Positions 52,747 to 59,954 of a stretch of DNA of 64,000 bases are shown here, one piece after another (the stretch's first letter is position 1; every line of letters starts with the position of its first letter). The notes under the pieces are model-generated. The model was not told the DNA's origin. It saw only the letters and a program-made list of their open reading frames with translations, and did not search any database. The translations under genes and the position numbers were made by a program. The stretch is from a bacterium HR29. GTDB lineage: Bacteria > Chloroflexota > Dehalococcoidia > Tepidiformales > Tepidiformaceae. Location of the stretch: the NCBI GenBank assembly GCA_002898215.1, contig BEIF01000003.1, positions 62,001 through 126,000 of the forward strand, read 5' to 3'.

Positions 52747-52780
52747 TCGAGGTGGTGGACGTGAGCGTGCAGGAACCGCG

Positions 52781-52852
52781 CACAATAGAGGGAGCGTTTC
52801 AGAAGGAAACGGACCGCCAGCCTGCGGGGGCGGCTGGCTCCGAAGAAGGAGG
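52781..52852 (+). promoter_or_regulatory. Structured leader before the MoaD-MoeB fusion gene
   Basis: A CACAAT box (52781-52786) would start transcription near 52793. Hairpin 1 is GTTTC-AGAAG-GAAAC (52796-52810). Hairpin 2 is GCCAGCC (52816-52822) with GGCTGGC (52832-52838), extendable by GGA (52811-52813) with TCC (52839-52841). The ribosome binding site AAGGAGG is at 52846-52852. CTCC (52838-52841) can instead pair with GGAG (52848-52851) and hide the site, so hairpin 2 and RBS masking are mutually exclusive. No known riboswitch class is recognised. Confidence 0.45.
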
Positions 52853-52856
52853 CTCC

Positions 52857-53951
52857 ATGACGGTCAGCGTCTACATCCCTACGCTCTTCCGGCACCTGGT
52901 GGGCAATCGGGTGCACGTGCAAGCCCGGGGGCGAACGGTCCGCGACGTGCTCGTCGACCTCGACCGGCAGTTCCCCGGCTTCCGCCAACAGCTCTTCGGG
53001 CCGGAAGGACGGCTGGCGGCGCACATCAACGTCTACGTCAACCAGGTCGAGATCGGCACCCTCCAGGGCGAGGAGACGCCCGTCCGCGAGGGCGACGAGG
53101 TGGCCGTGATCCCCGCGCTCGCCGGCGGGGCGGTCGCCCTCACGCCGGAGATGGTGGAGCGGTACAGCCGGCACATCATCATGCCCCAGGTGGGGAGCGC
53201 CGGCCAGCGGAAGATCATGGAGGCGAAGGTGCTCATCATCGGCGCGGGCGGCCTCGGCTCCCCGGTCGCCATCTACCTCGCCCTCGCCGGGGTCGGCACC
53301 ATCGGCCTCGTCGACTTCGACGTCGTCGACCGCTCGAACCTCCAGCGCCAGATCCTCCACCAGGATGACGACGTCGGGCGGCCGAAGGTCGTCTCCGCCA
53401 AGGAGACCCTCCTCGCCTACAACCCGTACGTTCAGGTGGTGACCCACGAGACGCCGCTCACGAGCGACAACGCCTTCGAGATCATCGAGCCGTACGACAT
53501 CGTGGTGAACGGGGCGGATAACTTCGCCACCCGCTACCTGGTCAACGACGCCTGCTACCTGCTGAAGAAGCCGCTCGTGGACGGCTCCATCCTCATGTTC
53601 GACGGTCAGGCCACCACCTACCTCCCCGGCCGCGGCTGCTACCGCTGCCTCTACCCGGCGCCGCCCCCTCCGGGCATGGTTCCGTCCTGCGCCGAGGCCG
53701 GCGTCCTCGGGGCGATGTGCGCCACCATCGGCAGCATCCAGGCCACCGAGGTGCTGAAGCTCATCCTCGGCATCGGCGAGCCCCTGGTGAACCGCCTCCT
53801 CCTCTACGACGCGCTCGCCCTCGAGTTCCGCATCGTCCGCATCCGGCGAGACCCGAACTGCCCGCTCTGCGGCGACAACCCCACCATCACCCAGCTCATC
53901 GACTACGAGGCGTTCTGCGGCTCGCCCTTCCCGGCGGCCCAGCACGCCTGA
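52857..53951 (+). CDS. MoaD/CysO-MoeB fusion: E1-like sulfur carrier activating enzyme
   Basis: 364 residues. The N-terminal 91 residues are a ubiquitin-like sulfur carrier domain ending PALAGG (Gly90-Gly91), followed without a break by AVALTPEMVERYSRHI and the ThiF/MoeB adenylyltransferase: GAGGLGS (129-135), NLQRQILH, zinc pairs CYRC (261-264) and CPLC (335-338), and Cys278 in VPSCAEAG. MoeB-type enzymes adenylate the carrier C-terminus. No rhodanese domain follows, unlike MoeZ. ATG 52857 is set by AAGGAGG. Free Gly-Gly would need cleavage after residue 91. Confidence 0.88.
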   Translation: MTVSVYIPTLFRHLVGNRVHVQARGRTVRDVLVDLDRQFPGFRQQLFGPEGRLAAHINVYVNQVEIGTLQGEETPVREGDEVAVIPALAGGAVALTPEMVERYSRHIIMPQVGSAGQRKIMEAKVLIIGAGGLGSPVAIYLALAGVGTIGLVDFDVVDRSNLQRQILHQDDDVGRPKVVSAKETLLAYNPYVQVVTHETPLTSDNAFEIIEPYDIVVNGADNFATRYLVNDACYLLKKPLVDGSILMFDGQATTYLPGRGCYRCLYPAPPPPGMVPSCAEAGVLGAMCATIGSIQATEVLKLILGIGEPLVNRLLLYDALALEFRIVRIRRDPNCPLCGDNPTITQLIDYEAFCGSPFPAAQHA

Positions 53952-53983
53952 CCATCCCGCCTGCGAAACGGAGTGCGCCGAGC

Positions 53984-54286
53984 ATGACTTCCTCCGCTGC
54001 GAACCCCACCGTTCAGGTGCGCGTCACCGCCGTCCTGCAGAAGCTCACCGGCGGCCTCAAGGCCGTCGAGGCCACCGGCTCCACCGTCGGTGAGGCGCTC
54101 GACGACCTCGACCGCCGCTTTCCGGGCTTCAAGGCTCAACTTTCCGGCGAGGACGGCAAGCTTCACCGGTTTGTGAACATCTACCTGAACGACGAGGATA
54201 TCCGCTACCTCCAGGGGGTCGACACGCCCCTGAAGCCTGGGGACGTGCTCGACATCCTCCCGGCCCTCGCCGGGGGCTCCCTCTAG
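53984..54286 (+). CDS. cysO: CysO/MoaD-like ubiquitin-fold sulfur carrier protein
   Basis: A 100-residue beta-grasp carrier, a paralogue of the N-terminal domain of the preceding fusion (DLDRRFPGF and ILPALAGG shared). It ends GGSL, two residues beyond the diglycine, so the thiocarboxylate would form only after removal of Ser-Leu. The ATG follows GGAG-type sequence, and it sits 19 bases before the cysM-like gene. The CysO assignment rests on the neighbourhood; a MoaD role in molybdopterin synthesis is the alternative. Confidence 0.82.
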   Translation: MTSSAANPTVQVRVTAVLQKLTGGLKAVEATGSTVGEALDDLDRRFPGFKAQLSGEDGKLHRFVNIYLNDEDIRYLQGVDTPLKPGDVLDILPALAGGSL

Positions 54287-54305
54287 CCTCGGAGACGCCC
54301 ACACC

Positions 54306-55250
54306 ATGGCCCTCTACGAGTCGGTGCTGGACCTCATCGGGAACACTCCCCTCGTGAAGATGCCGCGCCTCTCGCCGCGGCCCGGCATCCACCTCTACGC
54401 CAAGCTCGAGGGGCAGAACCCCACCGGCTCGGTGAAGGACCGCATCGCCAAGTATATGATCGAAGCCGCCGAAGCCCGCGGCGAACTGAAACCCGGCGAC
54501 ACCATCCTCGAGCCCACCTCCGGCAACACCGGCATCGGCCTCGCCCTCATCGGCCGGCTGAAGGGGTACCGCGTCGTCTGCGTGATGCCAGAAAACGTCA
54601 GCCCCGAACGCTCCCAGCTCCTCCGCGCCTTCGGGGCGGAGATCATCTACTCGCCCGGCGAGCTGGGCTCGAACGGGGCCATCGCCCTCGCGCAGCGCAT
54701 CATCGCCGAGAACCCGGGCAAGTACTACTTCCCCTACCAGTACGGGAACGAGGCGAACCCCCGCGCCCACTACGAGACCACAGGCCCCGAAATCCTCCGC
54801 GACCTCCCGGAGGTCACCGTGTTCGTGGCAGGGCTCGGCACCGGCGGCACGCTCACCGGCACGGGCCGCTACCTGAAGGAGAAGAAGCCCGGCGTCAAGG
54901 TCATCGCCGCCGCACCCCACCCGGGCGACCAGGTGCAGGGGCTCCGCGCGCTCGAAGAGGGGTTCATTCCGCCCGTCCTCGACGAATCCGTGCTCGACGG
55001 CCGCATCGTCGTCGATAGCCGCTCCAGCTTCGCCATGGCCCGGGAACTGACGGAGAAGGAGGGCATCTTCGCCGGCGTGAGCTCGGGCTCGGTGGTGCGG
55101 GCAGCGCTGAAGATCGCCGAACGGCTCGAGGGCGAGCAGCACATCGTCTGCCTCTTGGCGGACGGCGGATGGAAATACCTCTCCTCCGGCCTCTGGACCA
55201 CGGAGTGGGAGGACCACCCCGAGGAGATCGAAAGCAAGATCTGGTGGTGA
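54306..55250 (+). CDS. cysM: CysM-type cysteine synthase (CysO-dependent)
   Basis: A 314-residue PLP enzyme. Lys44 in [38 protein letters not shown]. The C-terminal part resembles mycobacterial CysM (Rv1336): RALEEGFIPPV, GIFAGVSSG and ADGGWKYLSSGLW, with an acidic tail ending SKIWW. Mycobacterial CysM uses O-phosphoserine and the CysO thiocarboxylate instead of sulfide. Placement right after a CysO-like carrier and its activating enzyme supports this function. It coexists here with a sulfide-type CysK. Confidence 0.87.
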   Translation: MALYESVLDLIGNTPLVKMPRLSPRPGIHLYAKLEGQNPTGSVKDRIAKYMIEAAEARGELKPGDTILEPTSGNTGIGLALIGRLKGYRVVCVMPENVSPERSQLLRAFGAEIIYSPGELGSNGAIALAQRIIAENPGKYYFPYQYGNEANPRAHYETTGPEILRDLPEVTVFVAGLGTGGTLTGTGRYLKEKKPGVKVIAAAPHPGDQVQGLRALEEGFIPPVLDESVLDGRIVVDSRSSFAMARELTEKEGIFAGVSSGSVVRAALKIAERLEGEQHIVCLLADGGWKYLSSGLWTTEWEDHPEEIESKIWW

Positions 55251-55338
55251 CACGGGAAGGGGCGGACCCCTCCGCACACCTGCGCATTCGGCCGGCGGCC
55301 GATATGCTGACCGAAGCACAACGCCAGGAGCCCGGCCC

Positions 55339-56187
55339 GTGCGACTCCGAACCCCTGCCCCGCTCGTCGCGGTGCTCGCCCTCGCGCTCCTCTCCGCCTG
55401 TGGGAGTGGTGGCTCGAGCCGGACGATCATCGTCGCCACCACCACGAGCATCCAGGACTCGGGGCTCCTGGACGTTCTCCTCCCTGCCTTCGAGACGCAG
55501 ACCGGCATCCGCGCGAAGGCCATCGCCGTCGGTTCGGGCGCGGCCATCGCGATGGCCGCCCGCGGCGATGCCGATGCGGTGTTCGTCCACGACCCGAAGG
55601 CCGAGGCCCAGGCTGTGGCCGCCGGTGACCTCGTCGACGGCGTCCTCGTCATGACGAACGACTTCCTCATCGTCGGGCCGCCCGATGACCCGGCGCAGGT
55701 GCGCGCGGCTCGCGATGCAGCGGACGCCTTTCGCCGAATCGCCGTCGCAGGCGTGCCGTTCGTGTCCCGCGGCGATAACTCCGGCACACATGCCAAGGAG
55801 CTGACCCTTTGGACCGCTGTGGGTGTCGACCCCTCGACCCTCTCCGGCCGCCTCGAATCCGGACAGGGGATGGGAGCGACCCTCACCATCGCTAGCGAGC
55901 GACGGGCGTACACCCTGACGGACCGCGCCACCTACACCGTCCTGCGCGCGACGCTCGCGCTCGAGCCCCTCTTCCAGGGGGATGCCGAGCTGGTGAACCC
56001 GTACCATGCCTATGTGGTGAATCCGGAACGGCATCGCGGTGTGCGCGCCGACCTGGCGCGCGCCTTCGTTCGCTTCCTCGTCTCACCGGAAGCGCAGCGA
56101 GCGATCGCTGCCTTCGGCCTCGAACGGTACGGGGAGCCGCTCTTCGTCCCCGCCGACCCGCGGGCTCGGGAGGAGCCCGGCCGGTGA
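55339..56187 (+). CDS. tupA: Tungstate ABC transporter substrate-binding lipoprotein
   Basis: A 282-residue TupA. The signal MRLRTPAPLVAVLAL ends in lipobox LLSAC with Cys21. The ligand loop reads ATTTSIQDSGLLD, the TTTS motif that binds tungstate in TupA, followed by VGSGAAI and SRGDNSGTHAKE. The domain order and length fit. GTG 55339 follows TATGCT (55303-55308). The permease gene overlaps its end. Confidence 0.88.
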   Translation: MRLRTPAPLVAVLALALLSACGSGGSSRTIIVATTTSIQDSGLLDVLLPAFETQTGIRAKAIAVGSGAAIAMAARGDADAVFVHDPKAEAQAVAAGDLVDGVLVMTNDFLIVGPPDDPAQVRAARDAADAFRRIAVAGVPFVSRGDNSGTHAKELTLWTAVGVDPSTLSGRLESGQGMGATLTIASERRAYTLTDRATYTVLRATLALEPLFQGDAELVNPYHAYVVNPERHRGVRADLARAFVRFLVSPEAQRAIAAFGLERYGEPLFVPADPRAREEPGR

Positions 56188-56873
56188 CCCTTTGGGATGG
56201 CGTTGTCGACGCCTTCCGCCTTCTCGGACGGGGCGACCCGTACCTCCTCGACGTCGTCCGCCGGACGGTGCTCGTTTCCGGCGCGGCAACCGTCCTCGCC
56301 CTTGTCGGCGGAGTCCCCCTCGGCTACCTCCTCGCGCGGACCCGCTGGCCCGGCCGGGCGCTCATCCTTGCGGCCGTCCACACTGGCATGGGGTTGCCAC
56401 CTGTCATCGTCGGACTCGTGTTCTACCTCCTGCTGGCGCGGTCGGGTCCCCTTGGTCGTCTCGAGTTGCTGTACACGCCGCAGGCGATGGTCGCGGCGCA
56501 GGTGGCCATCGCGGCGCCGCTCGTGGTCAGCTTCGCCGCCGCCGCTTTCCAGTCGCTCCCCGACGAGCTGGGCGACCTCCTCCATGTCTTGGGTGCCGGG
56601 CGGATGCGGAGGCTCTGGCTGCTGGCGCGCGAGGCCCGGCTCGGCCTGCTGGCGGCGGTCATGGCGGGCTTCGGGGCCATCGTCTCCGAGGTCGGCGCTG
56701 CCCTCACCGTCGGCGGCAACCTCGACGGCAGCACCCGCGTCCTCACGACGGCCATCGTCCTCGAAGCATCCCGCGGCGAGTACGCTCGGGCCATCGCCTT
56801 CGGTACCGTGCTCCTCCTGCTCGTCCTCGGCACGAACCTCATCCTGACGGCCGCCCAGCAGCGGGGCCGCTGA
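56184..56873 (+). CDS. tupB: Tungstate ABC transporter permease
   Basis: A 229-residue permease with five to six TM segments and the ABC EAA loop LGAGRMRRLWLLAREA (about 134-149), where the ATPase docks. GTG 56184 overlaps the tupA stop and the stop overlaps tupC (TGATG). One transporter operon. Confidence 0.87.
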   Translation: MTLWDGVVDAFRLLGRGDPYLLDVVRRTVLVSGAATVLALVGGVPLGYLLARTRWPGRALILAAVHTGMGLPPVIVGLVFYLLLARSGPLGRLELLYTPQAMVAAQVAIAAPLVVSFAAAAFQSLPDELGDLLHVLGAGRMRRLWLLAREARLGLLAAVMAGFGAIVSEVGAALTVGGNLDGSTRVLTTAIVLEASRGEYARAIAFGTVLLLLVLGTNLILTAAQQRGR

Positions 56874-57805
56874 TGCGGGTCGAGATCGCGGACCTCGAGG
56901 TCGTGCGGGCGGGCCGCACGGTGCTCGCGCTCGAGCGGCTCGTCATCGGCTCAGGGCGGGTCACGGTCGTTCTCGGGCCGAACGGTGCCGGCAAAACGAC
57001 CCTGCTCCGCGCGGTTGCTGGCCTCGAACGCTGCCGGGGCTCCGTCACCTTCGATGGGCGGCCGGTCCGCCCTCGCCTTGCCGTTGCCTTCCAGCGCCCC
57101 GTCTTCCTTCGCGGCACGGTGCGCGCCAACCTCGCGCTCGCCTTGGAGCTCGCCGGCATCTCCCCGGCTGACCGCGAGGCCCGCATCGCCGAGGCCGCCG
57201 GCGTGTTGGGCATTACCGCCCTCCTCGAGCGCCCCGCCTCGCGCCTCTCCGCGGGCGAGGCGCAGCGGGCCAACCTTGCCCGGGCCCTCGCGCTCCGGGC
57301 CCCCGTCACGCTGCTCGACGAGCCCCTCGCGGGCATCGACGGCCCCGCCCGGCGTGAACTCTTGGGAGCGCTCCCCGCTGCCTTTCGGGCGGGCGGCGGA
57401 ACGGTCATCGCGGTGACGCACGACCCGGCGGAAGCGGCGCTCCTTGCCGACGACCTGGTCGTCCTGCTCGACGGCCGGGTGCACGCGGCCGGGCCTGCCG
57501 CCGAGATCCTTTCGGCGCCCCCCGATGCCGAAACCGCCTCCTTCCTCGGCTGGGACACCATTCCCGGCGAGGGCGGCGTGTGGGCCATCGCCCCCGGAGC
57601 GCTGCGCGTCGGCCGGGGAGAAGTCGCCTTCTCCCTGGCCGTCGAGCGGGCCACCGTCGTCGGCGGGTCGCCGGTGGTCCTCGGCCGGATCGCCGGCGTC
57701 CCCTGTCTCGCCCGGCTGGGTGAGGCTCCCCCGCCGGCGCCCGGAGAGACGGTCTCCGTTTCGGCTCCCCGCTCGGCAGTGCGCTGGTTCCCGGGCAGCC
57801 GTTGA
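56873..57805 (+). CDS. tupC: Tungstate ABC transporter ATP-binding protein
   Basis: A 310-residue ABC ATPase. Walker A GPNGAGKTT, signature LSAGEAQRANLAR, Walker B TLLDEPLAGID, H-loop VTHDPAEA. The C-terminal 80 residues have the strand pattern of a TOBE/MOP-like metal-oxyanion regulatory domain. It powers the TupAB importer. The only other cofactor-related gene near is the MoaD-like pair upstream. A strong promoter begins inside its last bases. Confidence 0.87.
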   Translation: MRVEIADLEVVRAGRTVLALERLVIGSGRVTVVLGPNGAGKTTLLRAVAGLERCRGSVTFDGRPVRPRLAVAFQRPVFLRGTVRANLALALELAGISPADREARIAEAAGVLGITALLERPASRLSAGEAQRANLARALALRAPVTLLDEPLAGIDGPARRELLGALPAAFRAGGGTVIAVTHDPAEAALLADDLVVLLDGRVHAAGPAAEILSAPPDAETASFLGWDTIPGEGGVWAIAPGALRVGRGEVAFSLAVERATVVGGSPVVLGRIAGVPCLARLGEAPPPAPGETVSVSAPRSAVRWFPGSR

Positions 57806-57831
57806 CAGGCCGATCGGGGATTCGCTACCGT
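57802..57831 (+). promoter_or_regulatory. Sigma-70 promoter downstream of tupC
   Basis: TTGACA (57802-57807), 18-bp spacer and TACCGT (57826-57831). Expected start near 57838, right before ATGCATGCGATGG at 57841, which opens a 14-codon frame ending TGA 57883-57885. Confidence 0.55.
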
Positions 57832-57873
57832 TATCGCGCCATGCATGCGATGGCCCCGACCACGGGAAGCGCC

Positions 57874-57897
57874 AGCGCCGGGTGAAAGCCCGGCGCT
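57874..57897 (+). terminator. Strong hairpin followed by TTTCTTC
   Basis: AGCGCCGGG (57874-57882) and CCCGGCGCT (57889-57897) pair perfectly around TGAAAG. GTGTGTTTCTTC follows (57898-57909). It can end tup transcription or attenuate the downstream SWIM gene, whose ribosome binding site lies 15 bases after it. Confidence 0.55.
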
Positions 57898-57935
57898 GTG
57901 TGTTTCTTCACGCCTTGGAGGTAAGGAGCGCCGCG

Positions 57936-58199
57936 ATGCATTCCAGCCTTATCGGGAAGATCGAGAAGGCCCGGCTCTACGCGCAGGAACGGGACCGCGT
58001 CCGCTTCGAGCGCTTGGCGGTGACCTTCCGCGGCGAGAACGACGTCCACCGCGTCGAACTCGCCGACGGCGCGTGGCGGTGCAGCTGCGACTTCTTCTCC
58101 GGCTGGGGCGTCTGTTCGCACACGATGGCGCTGGAGAAGATCCTCCAGGGGATGGTGCCGCCCGTGCAGATCCCCGACGCCGTCAGGGCCAGCGCCTGA
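57936..58199 (+). CDS. SWIM zinc finger protein
   Basis: An 87-residue protein with a SWIM-type zinc motif, CSCDFFSGWGVCSH (CxCx8CxH, about 50-63). SWIM fingers bind DNA or proteins. The rest has a basic helical N-terminus (SLIGKIEKARLYAQERDRV). GGAGGTAAGGAG precedes the ATG. It is preceded by a strong promoter, a mini-ORF and a hairpin, suggesting attenuation control. Confidence 0.75.
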   Translation: MHSSLIGKIEKARLYAQERDRVRFERLAVTFRGENDVHRVELADGAWRCSCDFFSGWGVCSHTMALEKILQGMVPPVQIPDAVRASA

Positions 58200-58304
58200 G
58201 GCTCGGGGCGCAATTCTTACGCGGTTCCAACGGCTCTCCACGCCCGCCGTGCGCCCGGCCCGGCAACCGGGCTGCTACCATAGCGCCACCGGAGAGCCAC
58301 CGCG

Positions 58305-58478
58305 ATGCTGGGTTGGAGCTGGCCCGCCTTCTTCGTGTACGTCTTCGCCCTCGTCTTCATGGTGTTGGGCGGGTTTGTTGGCCTCCTCGAATCCCGTCAT
58401 CCTGCCTTCCTCGCGCCCATCCTCCTCGGGCTCTTCTTCTTCTACATCTGTTGGGAAGTCTCCGTCGGCAACGATTGA
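58305..58478 (+). CDS. Small two-helix membrane protein
   Basis: 57 residues starting MLGWSWPAFFVYVFALVF, with two strong hydrophobic helices (about 5-27 and 33-51) and an end CWEVSVGND. GGAGAG and -10-like TACCAT (58276-58281) precede the ATG. No family recognised. Its TGA overlaps a TTG that can start the next lipoprotein (TTGA). Confidence 0.65.
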   Translation: MLGWSWPAFFVYVFALVFMVLGGFVGLLESRHPAFLAPILLGLFFFYICWEVSVGND

Positions 58479-59542
58479 ACTGGCACACCGAGCCCGCCGC
58501 TCCGGTTCTCCGCCTTGCCGAACGAGTGCTCCGGGTCTCGGCCCTGGCCTTCGCGGGGTTGGTGGTCGCTGCGTCCTGCGGCCAACCGGACGCCGACCGC
58601 CCCCGGACGCCGACACCGGAAGCCGCGACACCCCTGCCGACCCCGAGCGAGGCGAACCCCTTCGGCGTGATGCTCCCCTCGACCCTCGTGCGGAGCGGCC
58701 GTGGCCTGGAGGTGGCGCGCGCCCTCGGTGCGCGCTACCTGCGTCCGGCCTCGGTATTCGCCGAGGAGTGGGACGGCACCTGCCCCGAGTGCGAAGCAGC
58801 CCGCGCGGCCGGCTTCGAGCTCGTGCTGACCGTGCGCAACGAGGGCCCTGGCCCCACCACGCCTCCTGGCGACCTGGACGCCTACGAGCGCACCGTGCGC
58901 GACATCGTGCGCACGCTCCGTCCGGCCTTGCTCGTCGTGGAGAACGAAGAGAATTCGTCCCTCTTCTATGCCGGCTCTCCGGAAGCCTACGCCGAACAGC
59001 TGCGTGCCGCGTGCCGGGCGGCGCACGAAGAGGGCGTCCCCTGTACGAACGGTGGGCTCGTCAGTTCGCTCGTTGCCCTTTTGGTGTACGAGGCGCTGAA
59101 GGAGGGTGGCGGTGCGGCCGAGGCGGAGGACTTCGCCCGGCGGGCTCTCGGCGACCAGGTCCGCGGCCGGCTCGATTCCCCGGAGGCGCGGGTACAACTT
59201 GCCAAAGGGAAACAGCTCCTCGCTTCGTACCGTGCTGCCGGCGCCGACTTCGTGAACTTCCACTGGTACATCGCCGATGCGAAGGCGCTCCGCCAGGCGG
59301 TCGACTACCTCGAGAGGGTCAGCGGCCTTCCCGCGGTCACCAACGAAATCGGCCAGGTCGTCGACGACCCCGGCGTGACCATGGGCCTGATGGAGGCGGT
59401 GGCCGAAGCGCGGCTGCCCGTCGCCGTCTGGTTCGGACTCGACGGGCCTCGCGCTCGCGGGCTCGTCGAACCCGACGGGACGCTGCGTCCCTCGGGCATC
59501 GCCTTCCAACGCTTCATCGCCGAGCGGTACCGGGGCCGCTGA
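58475..59542 (+). CDS. Glycoside hydrolase-like lipoprotein
   Basis: 355 residues. From TTG 58475 the N-terminus has a hydrophobic stretch and lipobox VAASC (Cys35); a GTG at 58526 gives a shorter but equally good signal. After a Pro/Thr linker comes a TIM-barrel-like domain with ARYLRPASVFAEEW, VVENEENSS and VTNEIGQVV. The two Glu motifs fit the acid/base and nucleophile of clan GH-A glycosidases. It is a paralogue in style of the 59955-61136 lipoprotein. The substrate is unknown. Confidence 0.65.
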   Translation: MNWHTEPAAPVLRLAERVLRVSALAFAGLVVAASCGQPDADRPRTPTPEAATPLPTPSEANPFGVMLPSTLVRSGRGLEVARALGARYLRPASVFAEEWDGTCPECEAARAAGFELVLTVRNEGPGPTTPPGDLDAYERTVRDIVRTLRPALLVVENEENSSLFYAGSPEAYAEQLRAACRAAHEEGVPCTNGGLVSSLVALLVYEALKEGGGAAEAEDFARRALGDQVRGRLDSPEARVQLAKGKQLLASYRAAGADFVNFHWYIADAKALRQAVDYLERVSGLPAVTNEIGQVVDDPGVTMGLMEAVAEARLPVAVWFGLDGPRARGLVEPDGTLRPSGIAFQRFIAERYRGR

Positions 59543-59618
59543 GGAGTCTTTCGGGCCTGGCATCCGCCCATCGGAGCCTGTACGATTCCGCTGAATTCCG
59601 TTCGGAAAGGGGGACCCC

Positions 59619-59951
59619 GTGGCAGACCGAATCGAGATCGCTCGCAAGTACCTCCAGGCGCAGCGCGACGGCCGCATCGACGAGGCGGTCGCCCTGCTCG
59701 CCGACGACGTCGTCCTCGTGAACCCCATGACGGGCACGGTCACGGGCAAGGCTGCCGCGGAGCAGGCGCTCCGCAATCGGCCGGCCGGCGGAGCGGGTGC
59801 CGGCTTCAACATCACCTGGCGGGAGCCCGAGCTCGTCGATGGGAACGTGAAGATCGTGGGCGACGGCAGCCCCTTCGGGCCCATCCGCATCCTCATCTCG
59901 TTCAACGACCAGGACCAGATCACGAAAGTCGATATCGGCCTCGGCACCTAG
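59619..59951 (+). CDS. SnoaL/NTF2-like protein
   Basis: A 110-residue cone-shaped NTF2-like fold protein: N-terminal helices (IARKYLQAQRDG, IDEAVALLADDVVL), then strands (GTVTGKAAAEQAL, NITWREPELVDGN, ISFNDQDQITKVDIG). The fold serves as isomerase, hydrolase or ligand-binding module; no catalytic residue can be assigned. GTG 59619 follows GGAAAGGGGG and TACGAT (59581-59586). It sits between two convergent lipoprotein genes. Confidence 0.75.
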   Translation: MADRIEIARKYLQAQRDGRIDEAVALLADDVVLVNPMTGTVTGKAAAEQALRNRPAGGAGAGFNITWREPELVDGNVKIVGDGSPFGPIRILISFNDQDQITKVDIGLGT

Positions 59952-59954
59952 TCG

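Noticed and set aside
55339-57805. Molybdenum cofactor riboswitch upstream of tupA or the MoaD-type genes
   Set aside because: The gaps are too short for the large multi-stem Moco element, and the visible stems do not match its arrangement.
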